DNA of 64,000 nucleotides from Pseudoduganella lurida (GCF_007830455.1 NZ_VLLB01000008.1:62001-126000); one strand, 5' to 3'; numbered from the stretch's first letter, positions 43,716 through 52,897 are shown. Notes: generated from the letters alone by a model not told the origin. A program made the numbers and translations.

Positions 43716-44483
43716 TTACCAGGAGCGCTGGACGCTTGGTTCAAAGCGGGGTGCAAGGACTCGCGCATCCGCAGCTCGTGCCAGTGCTTCCCTGTCAGCC
43801 TGCGCCTGGTTGCGCGCAGCCAGCGCGTTCTGTTCCGCGACCATCAGCGCCCGGATCTGCAGCAGTTGGTTGGCCTGCTGGCTCGCGAGCTGGTTCGCGT
43901 AGCCTATGGCCTGCATCTGGCCGGACGCGCCCTGCGCGGCGCTTTGCAGCCGCTCCAGTTGCCGGGCGTCCGACTGCAGCGCATCCTGCTGCTGGTCGAT
44001 GGCGCGGAACAGGGCGTCATTGCTGCGCTTCTGCGCCTGAGAGCCCAGTTCCTGAGACGCGCTGAGCGCATCCCAGTCGGCCTGCGAACACCGTCCGCCG
44101 GAAAAACATGGGGACTGCCTGTAGCCCGCAGTGTCGTGGAACCTTCCGAGATAGTTGTCGAGGCTGCCCAACGTGTTCTTGTAATGCTGCAGCGTGTCGG
44201 TAGCCCTGCGCAAGCCGTCCATCGTGTTCTGCGCGGCGTCCCAGACGTTGGCGACTGGCGCCGTCGTGTTCTGCAGCATGTTGCGGTACTGCTCCAGCTG
44301 GGTCTGGTACTGCTGGATCTGCTTCGCAGTCTGCAGCATCGCCTGAAGGGCGCTGATGAGGTTCTGCGACAAATTGCCCGCGTCGAACACGGGTATGCCG
44401 GTAGCGTGGACTGGCCCGGTGACGGTGTGCATGCCAACGGCGATGGCGATGGCCAGTAGTGCTGGGCGGAGAAAGCGTTTCAT
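43716..44483 (-). CDS. trbJ: TrbJ, VirB5-like transfer protein
   Basis: 255 residues, periplasmic. The ATG at 44483 has AGGAGG 6 nt upstream and opens a signal peptide ending near PVHATG; a frame to 44531 was rejected. The mature part is helical and coiled-coil (TAKQIQQYQTQLEQYRNML), with a Gln-rich second coil (ANQLASQQANQLLQIRALM). It is a minor pilus-tip component or adhesin in relatives. Confidence 0.92.
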   Translation of the reverse strand: MKRFLRPALLAIAIAVGMHTVTGPVHATGIPVFDAGNLSQNLISALQAMLQTAKQIQQYQTQLEQYRNMLQNTTAPVANVWDAAQNTMDGLRRATDTLQHYKNTLGSLDNYLGRFHDTAGYRQSPCFSGGRCSQADWDALSASQELGSQAQKRSNDALFRAIDQQQDALQSDARQLERLQSAAQGASGQMQAIGYANQLASQQANQLLQIRALMVAEQNALAARNQAQADREALARAADARVLAPRFEPSVQRSW

Positions 44484-44540
44484 GTCAGCCTCCTTGGTGG
44501 AATGACGTGTGCATTGGGCCAGTGCGCACAACTGGGCCGC

Positions 44541-45926
44541 TCAATAATCGAACGGGCGGTACGGTTTCGAGAACGTCAGGTCTTTCGTGACGACGACGTT
44601 GAACCGGTAGCCTGGCCGGATCTCCAGCGTCGGCGCGATGCTCATGTTCTTGGCGATCATCTGCGCAGTCGCCATTCCAAGTTGCTGCCCCAGCGCTTCA
44701 CTCATGGCGCTGCGCGCGCTCTGGCGGTCGTTGTACGTGGCATCGGGCTGGCTGATGGCGATGCCGGCAGTGACACCGGACATGAGCAGCGCCGATCCGA
44801 AGATGCGGAAGTAATGGTTGTTGGTCCTGTCCGTGAAACCGGCGTAGCCCGCGCCATCGGCACCCGGCAACGCGTCCAGGTCGAGAGCCTTCCCGTCGGG
44901 GAAGATGATGCGCTGCCACGCGACCAGCACACGCGCCTGTCCATAGGCGACGTCACTGGAGTACCGGCCGACCAGCCGTGATCCTTGGGGAACCAGTTTC
45001 CAGCGGCCGGTGGCGGTATCGAAGACGTCCTGGCTCACCTGGCCGATGATGAAACCCGGCAGGTCGGAATTGATGCCGGAGATGAGGATCGCCGGGATGA
45101 CGAAGCCGGCCCGCAACTCGTACGGGGAGCGTGGGGCTTCCACGACCTGGTCATGCTGCCAGCGATCTTTTGCGCCGGAGCCGGAGAACTGGCTGTAGTC
45201 GCTGCGCCGTGTTACGGCTGGCGCCTGGTCGGGAGCCAGTCCCTGTGCCCCCGCGTCCGCGGGCACGACACCGGCGGCACGTATCTGCTGCAGCCTGGCC
45301 TGGAACTGTGCGGCCGGATCTTCCCGCATCTGGGCATCGATCTGCTGCTGCACAGCGTCGATGCGCGCGACGGCGTCATCGCGTGTCAGGGGAGCCATCG
45401 ATTGCGGTCCCGTGGCTTTCGAGGAGGCGGCGCTGCGTGGTGCGGTGGCCTGCACGGTGGTGCGCGCCTTCACGGCCTCCTCGAACTGGTGGATTTTTTC
45501 GCTGCGCAATCGGGTGCGCAACTCGTCTCCAGCCGGATCGGTCGATAGCGGCCTGGCCCCGGGCGGCAGCGGTGGCGCGTCCAGGTTCTCGGCCTGTACT
45601 GGCGCCGGCTGCGAAGGCTCCGGAGGAATGACGGGCCTCGTGGCTGGTGCAGTGGCAGCCACCTGGCCGTCCTTCACGGGCCCAGCTAGCTGGTCCGCGA
45701 GCGATTTCGTGTTGCCTGTCCTGACCTGGGCCGGCTCCGGGGGCCTGGCCTGCTTTTCGGCGCGGTCCGCCGCCACCGTTGCCATGATCGTCAGGAAGAT
45801 GGCAAGCAGTCCACCGACGATATAGACGGGAAGATTGTTGACGCGGCGAACCCCGGTCCGGGCCGGGATCCTGCGCGGCGAATGGTCGGGGGACATCTCC
45901 GATGGATTGACCGGGGTGGCGCTCAT
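44541..45926 (-). CDS. trbI: TrbI, VirB10-like channel protein
   Basis: 461 residues. A cytoplasmic N-terminus, one membrane helix (about 32-52), a Pro-rich periplasmic stretch, and the VirB10 core domain from about residue 270 (ELRAGFVIPAILISGINSDLPG, TGRWKLVPQGSRLVGRYSS, with the outer-membrane helix near ALLMSGVTAGIAI). It spans both membranes and responds to ATPase activity below. Its start overlaps the trbH stop (ATGA). Confidence 0.95.
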   Translation of the reverse strand: MSATPVNPSEMSPDHSPRRIPARTGVRRVNNLPVYIVGGLLAIFLTIMATVAADRAEKQARPPEPAQVRTGNTKSLADQLAGPVKDGQVAATAPATRPVIPPEPSQPAPVQAENLDAPPLPPGARPLSTDPAGDELRTRLRSEKIHQFEEAVKARTTVQATAPRSAASSKATGPQSMAPLTRDDAVARIDAVQQQIDAQMREDPAAQFQARLQQIRAAGVVPADAGAQGLAPDQAPAVTRRSDYSQFSGSGAKDRWQHDQVVEAPRSPYELRAGFVIPAILISGINSDLPGFIIGQVSQDVFDTATGRWKLVPQGSRLVGRYSSDVAYGQARVLVAWQRIIFPDGKALDLDALPGADGAGYAGFTDRTNNHYFRIFGSALLMSGVTAGIAISQPDATYNDRQSARSAMSEALGQQLGMATAQMIAKNMSIAPTLEIRPGYRFNVVVTKDLTFSKPYRPFDY

Positions 45927-46411
45927 GGCAGCTCTCCATGCAGCCAGGCGCCTGTCGGCCGTAGCGTATCTTGGTGCAGTACGTAAGCGCGGCTGATGCG
46001 GTGGTGCCCCGCATCCAGCGTCAGGTAATAGGCACCGTTCTGATCGACAGTGCCCAGTAGATACCGGACAGGTATGTCGGCAGGAGCGGCGTCTGCTGGC
46101 ATGCCTTGCCGTGCGTCGGCTGCACCGGTGCCGGCCGACGATGCAGGCGGAATTTCACGGAGCTCGTAGCCGGCGGCACGCAGTGCCTCTGCCAATGTAC
46201 CGGGAAAGCCCGCGTCAGCGCGCTGGCGCAGCGCGAAACGGGTGCTCGCCGCCGGATAGTAGGCCTGCAACTGCTTCGCCGCGTCGGCGGCGAGCTGCCG
46301 TGCGTCCACGGTGCCTGGCAGCACTGCGTCATCCAGTTCGTTGTTCGCAACAGGCGTAGTGGTGCATGCGGATGTCACCAGCAGCACCACGATGACTGAC
46401 AGTGTGCGCAT
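45923..46411 (-). CDS. trbH: TrbH lipoprotein of the mating channel
   Basis: 162 residues with a lipoprotein signal (VIVVLLVTSAC). Mature part QLAADAAKQLQAYYPAASTRF and YLLGTVDQNGAYYLTLDAG resemble TrbH of IncP Tra2, probably the VirB7-like partner of TrbG at the outer membrane. The start at 46411 follows the trbG stop by 2 nt. A much longer frame through trbG is a shadow. Confidence 0.88.
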   Translation of the reverse strand: MRTLSVIVVLLVTSACTTTPVANNELDDAVLPGTVDARQLAADAAKQLQAYYPAASTRFALRQRADAGFPGTLAEALRAAGYELREIPPASSAGTGAADARQGMPADAAPADIPVRYLLGTVDQNGAYYLTLDAGHHRISRAYVLHQDTLRPTGAWLHGELP

Positions 46412-46413
46412 GA

Positions 46414-47322
46414 TCACTTCTCCCGTGTGATCGTAATGCGCTGCTGGCCATCGCCGACGCCAGCGACCAGGATCGCCTTGTCGAACACCGTGTCGACGAT
46501 GTAGCGGTCGCCTTGCACACGATAGTTCACCAGCACCGTCTCGGCATCGGAAAACCAGCCGCCATCCTTGCGGACGACCAGCAGCGTGGGCGCTTCTGTC
46601 TGGGCCATCGCGCGGGCCATCTGGATAACAGTCTTGCTGCCGTCGTTGTAGACCCGCACCGGCTTCCACGACGCGCTGCCGCCGATCGTGTAGCTGAAAC
46701 TCAGGTCGCCCAGATACTCGCCCGTTTGCGGAATCGTGCGGTCCTCTTTTACCTTGGCTTCGCGCTGGCGCAGGGCCTCCCACTTTGCCGCGGCCTCGTC
46801 GGCGTAGGTGAATGCGACTCGCGCCATGAACTCCGTGCGATGGGAGCGCAGCCGGAAGTGATAGGTGCGGCGGTTCGTTGTCACGATCAGGGACGTCTCC
46901 AGGGCAACGTCCATCGGCTTGATGATCAGGTGCTGGACCTCCGCCGCGCCGCTGCCGGTGATCGCCGGTTCGACCAGCCAGCGTGCCGTGTCGCCCAGGT
47001 GGATCGAGTTCACCTGCTCGCCAGCCTGCAGCTCGACATCGCACACCTGCAGCACCGCGCAGACGATGCTTGGCTGCTGCGCTCCGTACAGGTAGCGGAT
47101 GGTGCCGTCAGTGCCGGCGACCGGCCTCGAGCCGGGGCCACCGCCACGCCACTGCTGGGAGATCGACAGCGCGTCCTGTTCGGACTGCGTCAGCCGCGGG
47201 CTTTTCGTATTGAAGTACTGGTCCGCCAGGGATTTTTCAGGCGGAACCGCGCTGGCGATTCCGCAGACGGACAGCGTAGCCAGCAACGCCGCTACGGTTT
47301 GGATCAAAGGAGCAGGTTTCAT
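46414..47322 (-). CDS. trbG: TrbG, VirB9-like outer-membrane complex protein
   Basis: 302 residues. A signal peptide (cut near ASAV), an N-terminal domain with HLGDTARWLVEPAITGSG and HLIIKPMDVALETSLIVTTNRRTYHFRLRSH-like VirB9 signature (read in segments), and a C-terminal domain with DLSFSYTIGGS and PTLLVVRKDGGW. It forms the ring of the core complex with TrbH and TrbI. Confidence 0.95.
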   Translation of the reverse strand: MKPAPLIQTVAALLATLSVCGIASAVPPEKSLADQYFNTKSPRLTQSEQDALSISQQWRGGGPGSRPVAGTDGTIRYLYGAQQPSIVCAVLQVCDVELQAGEQVNSIHLGDTARWLVEPAITGSGAAEVQHLIIKPMDVALETSLIVTTNRRTYHFRLRSHRTEFMARVAFTYADEAAAKWEALRQREAKVKEDRTIPQTGEYLGDLSFSYTIGGSASWKPVRVYNDGSKTVIQMARAMAQTEAPTLLVVRKDGGWFSDAETVLVNYRVQGDRYIVDTVFDKAILVAGVGDGQQRITITREK

Positions 47323-47334
47323 CGCAGCCTTCCT

Positions 47335-48081
47335 TCACAGGAGCTTGGACCAGGAGAAGTCGCGCACGTGGATGCCGAGCGGGTTGTTGCGGATATCCTC
47401 TTCCGTAGTGCTCGGCGTTGGCGCCGTCGTGTACACCGTCACCAGTGCGCGCATCTGGTACGGCTTGCCCTTCACCACACCCTGGCGATCACGGACCGTC
47501 TCCGTCCAGTCGACCTGCCACGTGTCGGCGGTCTGCGGCAGCACGGAGACGATTTCGGTACTGGCGGTCTCATTTGCAGCCCGACGGAAGGGGCTGTTCT
47601 CCTCGCTTCCGTTGAGCCATTCGTTCGCCCGGGCTGTCGCGGGATCGTTCGGCGCGAGCATCGCATACACCCGGAAGACGGCCTTGCGCTGCAGGGCGAT
47701 ATCGGGTGTGACGAGACGGATGTCGCCAATGAAGGCGGCCACCGCCGCGTGGATCACGCGCGGGTCTGCCGGCGCGGCTTTCTGCGCCGGCGCCACCGCC
47801 AGGGGCTGGCCAAGCCTGTCCACCTGGACCACATAAGGCACGAAACGGGTCTGGCTGCCGATGTGTATCATGCCCCCGACCGCCGCCAGGGCGACGAGAA
47901 GGGACAGGATGCACAGCAGCTGCCAGTTGCGCCGCGCTGCCACGACGCCGCCGACGTGTTCGTTCCATGTCCGCCGGGCGGACAGGTACGGATTGTCGTT
48001 TTCCCCCTCGCGGCGTCCACCTTCCACCAGCGCAGGATTTTCGCGGGCGATCAGCCGTTTCAGGAACATGGGTGCATTCAT
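47335..48081 (-). CDS. trbF: TrbF, VirB8-like assembly protein
   Basis: 248 residues. A cytoplasmic N-terminus (NPYLSARRTWNEHVGG), one membrane helix (about 50-75) and a periplasmic NTF2-like domain (RFVPYVVQVDRLGQP, WQVDWTETVRDRQG). It nucleates the inner-membrane complex. The ATG at 48081 overlaps the trbE stop (ATGA), which excludes the longer frame. Confidence 0.94.
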   Translation of the reverse strand: MNAPMFLKRLIARENPALVEGGRREGENDNPYLSARRTWNEHVGGVVAARRNWQLLCILSLLVALAAVGGMIHIGSQTRFVPYVVQVDRLGQPLAVAPAQKAAPADPRVIHAAVAAFIGDIRLVTPDIALQRKAVFRVYAMLAPNDPATARANEWLNGSEENSPFRRAANETASTEIVSVLPQTADTWQVDWTETVRDRQGVVKGKPYQMRALVTVYTTAPTPSTTEEDIRNNPLGIHVRDFSWSKLL

Positions 48082-50615
48082 GATGCCGCTCCGAAGTGGT
48101 CGAGGGACAGGCCGCGCAAAGCAAGCCATGCGTGGATCCAGTCATTGCCGTGCTTCGCCTCCAGCGCCTGGATCTGCGCGATGGAGTCCTTGTCGGTCGC
48201 GCCGGCGAACGCCAGCGTCAGGGGCCCGAGGGCCAGGTCGTACAGCCTTCGCCCGCTTTCTGAGACCAGGTAGTACTGCCGCTTGGGCGTTGCCGTGGCG
48301 ATGATCTCGATCTGCCGGTCGTTCAGGCCCATGCGGCGGTACAGGGCCGTGGCATCCTCGTCGCGAGCGTAGACGTTTGGCAGGAATATTTTCGTCGCAG
48401 TGGATTCCAGGATCACGTCGAAAATTCCCGAGTTGGAAGCGTCGGACATGTTTTGAGTTGACAACAACACCAGGCAGTTAGCCTTTGCCAGGGTCTTGAG
48501 CCACACGCGGAGACGAGTGCGAAATGCAGGGTGGCCGAGCGATATCCAGCCTTCGTCGATGATGATGCCTGCCGGCTGTCCATGCAGCCCACGCTGGATG
48601 CGACGAAACAGGTAAAGGAGCACCGGCAGCGCATATTTGTCCCCGAGGCTCATCAGATCCTCGATTTCAAACGTTGTGAACTCGCTCAGCGACAGCCCGT
48701 CTTCCTCGGCATCGAGCAGGTGGCCCATAGCTCCATCGACTGTGTATTGACGCAGTGCTTCGCGGATCTGTTCATCCTGGATCGTCAGCGAGAATTCCGA
48801 CATCGTGCGCGCGCCGCTCGCATGCATGTTCATGATCGCATTGCCGATCTCGTTGCGCTGTGCGGCGGTCGTGTGAACATCATTCAGAGCCAGGATCGTG
48901 TCGATCCATTCCATTGCCCACGCACGGTCTGTCTTCGACGCCAGGAATTGCAGCGGACAAAAGGCGAGGCGGTCGTCGTCACCAGCAAGCCGGAAATGCC
49001 TTCCGCCCATGGCCTTGGTAACCGGATAGAGCGCCATGCCGTAGTCGAAAGCATAGATTGTCATTCCCGGGTAGCGGCGAAGCTGGGCGAGGATCAGCGC
49101 GAGATGAGTCGATTTACCAGCTCGCGTCGGGCCGAACATGAATGTATGTCCGAGGTCGCGAACGTGCAGGTTGAAGCGGAAGGGCGTCGAACCATGTGTC
49201 ACGCAATGCATGAGTGGTGGCGCCGCAGGGGGATACATCGGGCAGGGAGCCACGGCGTCGCCTGTCCAGATGGTGCTGGTCGGAAGGAGGTCGGCCAGGT
49301 TCATCGTGTTGATCAGGGGGCGGCGCACGTTCTCCACCGCGTGTCCTGGCAGGCTGCCGAGGAATGCGTCCATCGTGTTGATGGTCTCGATGCGCGTCGC
49401 AAAACCCAGCCGGTGGATCGCCTTTTCGATCTTCCGCGCTTCCGCTTCGAGGTGTTCGCGGTTCTCGTGCATCAGCACCACCACGTTCGTGTAGAAGCCT
49501 TCCGCCACCAGGTTGCTGTTGACTTCCGCAATCGCAGCCTCCGCGTCGGCGACCATTGCCACCGCGTCCTGGTTGACGGAGGTGACGTGGGTGTTGAACA
49601 CCTGGTCGAAGAAGCCCCTGATCTTCTGCTTCCATTTCTTGCGGAATTTGTCGAGGTGATTCGCCGCCTCGTCCGCATCCATGAAGATGAAGCGTGACGA
49701 CCAGCGGTATTCGCAGCCCAGCTCACCGAGAGCCGTGAGCATGCCGGGCGTTGATTCGAGCGGGAAGCCTTCGACCGCCACCACCTGCACGAATTTCCGG
49801 CCGATTTTTGGCACGACCCCGCCGAACACTTCCTGGCCACCCAGGACAGCGTCCAGGTACATCGGGTTCGCGGGTAGCTGGACCGGCTGGTGGATGCCGG
49901 TGATGCAGTATTGCAGCCAGCCCAGTAGTGCGTCGTACGTACAGGTCGTACCGTCCTCGTTCTGGAATTCCTGCCCGGCCAGGCGGGTCATCCGGATACT
50001 GGCGGACAGGCGTGATTCGAAGCTGGCGCAGTCCCGCCGGAATGTGTCGATCAGGCCCCGCGTGCGGACATGCCTGTCGGGCGAGGGGGTCTCGTCGTCG
50101 AACATCAGTTCGACGAAGCGGCTCTGCGCCAGGAGGGGAGGGAAGTAGGTCAGCGAAAGGACGAAATAACCTTCATACATCGTGCCGATCCGTTCGAACA
50201 GGCGCCGACGTTCCTCGTCGATTGCGGCCGACACGGGGTCGGGGAAATACGATCGAGCCGGCTCCATGTAGCCAGGAGCTGGCCGGCGCACTGCATCGAC
50301 ATGCACCATCCATCCGCTGCCAAGGCTGGAAAGTGCCTGGTTGATGCGGAACGAAATATTCTCTCGCTGGGTGTCCGTGCTGCTGGCATTGTCCTCTCCT
50401 TCGTATAGCCACGCGGCGATGAAGGAGCCATTCTTGCCGACGATGATGCCGTCGTCGACCATCGCGGCGTAGACCAGCAGATCGGCAAGCGCAGGCTCGC
50501 CGGAGCGATGCTTGGCGAGCCTGCCTGTGGTGTCAACCGCACGGACACGGCCAAACAGCATCGCAAGCATCGCAGTGCCGAGCGCTGAAACACCGAAGGT
50601 GATCGGTTCGATCAT
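48078..50615 (-). CDS. trbE: TrbE, VirB4-type ATPase
   Basis: 845 residues. The N-terminal domain (about 1-430) has the CagE/VirB4 pattern; the C-terminal RecA-like domain has Walker A MFGPTRAGKSTH near residue 495 and Walker B IIIDEGWISLGHP near residue 685. It powers pilus assembly and substrate passage. The start at 50615 overlaps the trbD stop (ATGA); the frame to 50996 reads through trbD and was rejected. Confidence 0.96.
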   Translation of the reverse strand: MIEPITFGVSALGTAMLAMLFGRVRAVDTTGRLAKHRSGEPALADLLVYAAMVDDGIIVGKNGSFIAAWLYEGEDNASSTDTQRENISFRINQALSSLGSGWMVHVDAVRRPAPGYMEPARSYFPDPVSAAIDEERRRLFERIGTMYEGYFVLSLTYFPPLLAQSRFVELMFDDETPSPDRHVRTRGLIDTFRRDCASFESRLSASIRMTRLAGQEFQNEDGTTCTYDALLGWLQYCITGIHQPVQLPANPMYLDAVLGGQEVFGGVVPKIGRKFVQVVAVEGFPLESTPGMLTALGELGCEYRWSSRFIFMDADEAANHLDKFRKKWKQKIRGFFDQVFNTHVTSVNQDAVAMVADAEAAIAEVNSNLVAEGFYTNVVVLMHENREHLEAEARKIEKAIHRLGFATRIETINTMDAFLGSLPGHAVENVRRPLINTMNLADLLPTSTIWTGDAVAPCPMYPPAAPPLMHCVTHGSTPFRFNLHVRDLGHTFMFGPTRAGKSTHLALILAQLRRYPGMTIYAFDYGMALYPVTKAMGGRHFRLAGDDDRLAFCPLQFLASKTDRAWAMEWIDTILALNDVHTTAAQRNEIGNAIMNMHASGARTMSEFSLTIQDEQIREALRQYTVDGAMGHLLDAEEDGLSLSEFTTFEIEDLMSLGDKYALPVLLYLFRRIQRGLHGQPAGIIIDEGWISLGHPAFRTRLRVWLKTLAKANCLVLLSTQNMSDASNSGIFDVILESTATKIFLPNVYARDEDATALYRRMGLNDRQIEIIATATPKRQYYLVSESGRRLYDLALGPLTLAFAGATDKDSIAQIQALEAKHGNDWIHAWLALRGLSLDHFGAAS

Positions 50616-50923
50616 TTGAATTGCCTCGCCTCGCGGCTGCTGTTGTTCCGAAAGGGCGTGCTGCGCGCCGGATAGTATTTGCGATAGCGCCGATGACGCA
50701 GGTAGACGCGCCGCATCTGCGGATCGTGCCTGGCCATCAGCCGGCAGCCGTAGAGGGCGCCGAACCAGAGCGCCAGTCCGACCAGCGTCGCGCGGAACTC
50801 CTGTGCGCTGAACACCAGCGCGAATGCCAGGAGACCCGCGAACATCACCAGTTCGCGGTCGCCCCCCATGAACAGGCTGGGGCGATTGCCCGCACGATGG
50901 ATGGGAATGGCACGCAGGGACAT
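50612..50923 (-). CDS. trbD: TrbD, VirB3-like membrane protein
   Basis: 103 residues with an N-terminal HRAGNRPSLFMGGDRELVM motif typical of TrbD/VirB3, a hydrophobic hairpin (about 27-60) and a basic tail. It sits beside TrbE in the inner-membrane complex. Coupled to trbE by an ATGA overlap; 2 nt after trbC. Confidence 0.93.
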   Translation of the reverse strand: MSLRAIPIHRAGNRPSLFMGGDRELVMFAGLLAFALVFSAQEFRATLVGLALWFGALYGCRLMARHDPQMRRVYLRHRRYRKYYPARSTPFRNNSSREARQFK

Positions 50924-50925
50924 GA

Positions 50926-51339
50926 TCAGGCCATCCGCCAGATAGGCATGCCGTGGTGAGGCTGATCGGGCAGGTCCAGTTGCGCGACTTCCGCACCGCG
51001 GGCGAAGAAGGTGCTCATCACGTTTTGCGCGCCCACGATCAGGGCCATGACCAGCACGATGAAAATCATCGTGCGGAAAAACGCGTTCAGGTCACCGCCG
51101 AAGATCAGCACGGAGCCGCTGATGACGATGCCCACGAGCGAGACGGCGAATGCCACGGGACCCGTAACGGAGTTGCGCAGGTTTTCCAGCCAGCTCTCGT
51201 AAGGCAGCGACCCGCCCGTGCCAACGCTCGCATGCGCGTGCTGGGACCAGATCAGCAGCGCGAGGGACAGGGCGAGCAGCACGCCTGCGTGGACCTGCAC
51301 CCGGGATCTGTACAGATGAGAGTGGATAAGTTTGTTCAT
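50926..51339 (-). CDS. trbC: TrbC prepilin (cyclic pilin precursor)
   Basis: 137 residues, VirB2-like. AGGAGT precedes the ATG at 51339. A long signal sequence ends at AHA|S38 and the C-terminal processing site is likely after G115 (FFARG|AE). The resulting S38-G115 segment is 78 residues, the size I recall for mature cyclic RP4 TrbC. Two membrane helices lie within it. The matching cyclase TraF is encoded at 33190. Confidence 0.93.
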   Translation of the reverse strand: MNKLIHSHLYRSRVQVHAGVLLALSLALLIWSQHAHASVGTGGSLPYESWLENLRNSVTGPVAFAVSLVGIVISGSVLIFGGDLNAFFRTMIFIVLVMALIVGAQNVMSTFFARGAEVAQLDLPDQPHHGMPIWRMA

Positions 51340-51349
51340 GATCGACTCC

Positions 51350-52309
51350 TCACATTGGGGTTGTGTTGTAATGCCCGTCGCGGTAGCCATCGACCTGCAG
51401 GATCTGCTGGACGAAGCGGCCCTCAGGCGTTCGGCTGATATGCACGATCAGGTGGATGACCTCACCGATCAGGTGCTCGATGTCGCCGGGGGCTGACGGA
51501 TTGCGCGAGATGAGTGACTTCAGGCGCAGCAGGGCCGCTATGGCGTTGTTGGCGTGCAGGGTGGCCGCGCCGCCTTCGTGTCCGGTGTTCCAGGCATCCA
51601 GGAGATCGAGGGCCTCCGGGCCGCGGACTTCGCCGACCAGAATGCGGTCGGGGCGCATGCGCAGGGCGGTGCGGATCAGCGCAGTCATCGTCACATCCAT
51701 CGACGTGTGGTACTGGACGAAGTTCTCTGCGGCGCACTGGATCTCGCCGGTGTCTTCGATGATGAAGATTCGCTCGGCCGGGTCGGTGGCCACCATGTCA
51801 TGGATGATGGCGTTAATGAGAGTTGTCTTGCCCGATCCGGTGCCGCCGGTGACGAGGATGTTTCGGTGAGCTGCGGTAGCGAACTGGATGATGTCGCGCT
51901 GGTCGCTGGTCATGATTCCGTCCGCCACGTACTGATCCAGCGTGTAGATGCCGATTGCTTTCTTGCGGATCGCGAAAGTAGGGGAGAGGACGACTGGTGG
52001 AAGCTGGCCAGCAAAACGGGAGCCATCGAGCGGCAGCTCACCTTCGAGGATCGGCTTTGTGCGAGTGATTTCCTTGCCGTGGTAGCCGGCGACGGTCTTG
52101 ATGATGGCTTCTGCCTGCGCCATGCGCAGGGAGCCGATGCAGCGCATTGGTTCACCCAGGCGCTCCTGCCATAGCTTGCCGTCGGCGTTGAGCATGATCT
52201 CGACGGTGCGTGGATCGTGCAGCGCAGACATGAGCAGCGGGCCCATGTCGCGTTCGAGCTTTGCTCTCGCACGGTCCTTCAGCGTCGCGATGTCTGCTGC
52301 GTCTGACAT
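51350..52309 (-). CDS. trbB: TrbB, VirB11-type traffic ATPase
   Basis: 319 residues. Walker A GGTGSGKTTLINAI near residue 155, Asp-box IIEDTGEIQCAAENFV, and the His-box RPDRILVGEVRGPEALDLLDAWNTGHEGG are all visible. It forms the hexameric motor at the channel base and switches between pilus building and DNA export. First structural gene of the trb operon; trbA lies 168 bp upstream. Confidence 0.96.
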   Translation of the reverse strand: MSDAADIATLKDRARAKLERDMGPLLMSALHDPRTVEIMLNADGKLWQERLGEPMRCIGSLRMAQAEAIIKTVAGYHGKEITRTKPILEGELPLDGSRFAGQLPPVVLSPTFAIRKKAIGIYTLDQYVADGIMTSDQRDIIQFATAAHRNILVTGGTGSGKTTLINAIIHDMVATDPAERIFIIEDTGEIQCAAENFVQYHTSMDVTMTALIRTALRMRPDRILVGEVRGPEALDLLDAWNTGHEGGAATLHANNAIAALLRLKSLISRNPSAPGDIEHLIGEVIHLIVHISRTPEGRFVQQILQVDGYRDGHYNTTPM

Positions 52310-52477
52310 GATGCCCGCCTTTGCAAAGTTGGCATGGTTGCCTTCATTGCAAAGGCTATACCGCTACTGTGGGCGCGGGCTGATCTGGCGCAAAGGTGGC
52401 TACTGTTTTTCGGTAAATCGTGTGTAGGGAAGAAGCTAACTAACGGAAGCGCCGCGTATCGAGCGGCTGGGCGATCG
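52310..52477 (-). promoter_or_regulatory. trbA-trbB intergenic region with direct repeats
   Basis: 168 bp that should hold the trbB promoter. TTGCAAAG occurs twice in direct orientation (52321-52328 and 52347-52354), 26 bp apart, next to the trbB start. TATAGC near 52355-52362 on the minus strand could be a -10. Regulation by TrbA here is expected from RP4 but no known TrbA site was recognised. Confidence 0.5.
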
Positions 52478-52846
52478 TCACTTTTTCGCGATGTCGATTT
52501 TTTTGACGTTGTCTTCGTGCCATTGGCGGACGGTGAAAGCCTGAAAGTCGGTCAGGATTGCGGAAACATGTATGAAGCCGTCAGGAAGAAGCCGCCAAGG
52601 TGTTTCACCGGCGAGCGACTCTAGCGTCTTTTTATCGAGATCCGTGGTTTCGAGCAATGCTGGCAGCGAGGTTTGCAGCGCGGCGGCGATCGCTTCAAGG
52701 ATCTTGAGAGAAGGATTTGCCTTGCCGTTTGTAAGATCGGAGAGGAACGAAACCGAGATGCCAGCATGGTCGGCTAGATCGTTTTTCGTCATGCCAAGGA
52801 TGTCCAGCAAGCGGAGCACGTTAGTGAAAAAAATCTGGTTATACAT
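52478..52846 (-). CDS. trbA: TrbA-like HTH transcriptional repressor
   Basis: 122 residues. An XRE-type helix-turn-helix (GMTKNDLADHAGISVSFLSDLTNGKANPSLKI, read in parts, residues about 18-48) and a C-terminal dimer region (ALLETTDLDKKTLESLAG) match TrbA of RP4, which co-ordinates transfer with vegetative functions and works together with KorB. It lies directly upstream of trbB as in RP4, with a KorB operator 11 bp before its ATG. Confidence 0.88.
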   Translation of the reverse strand: MYNQIFFTNVLRLLDILGMTKNDLADHAGISVSFLSDLTNGKANPSLKILEAIAAALQTSLPALLETTDLDKKTLESLAGETPWRLLPDGFIHVSAILTDFQAFTVRQWHEDNVKKIDIAKK

Positions 52847-52856
52847 GGGTCGCCCC

Positions 52857-52869
52857 TTTAGCGGCTAAA
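52857..52869. promoter_or_regulatory. KorB operator (OB) before trbA
   Basis: TTTAGCGGCTAAA on the + strand (its complement reads the same on the minus strand apart from the centre), 11 bp upstream of the trbA start. It places trbA, and so transfer, under KorB. Confidence 0.88.
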
Positions 52870-52897
52870 CTATGGCGGCAAAATATGGGAAACCTAT

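Noticed and set aside
46513..48273. Long + strand frame (586 codons)
   Set aside because: Antisense to trbG, trbF and the end of trbE, all of which have clear family motifs and coupled starts.
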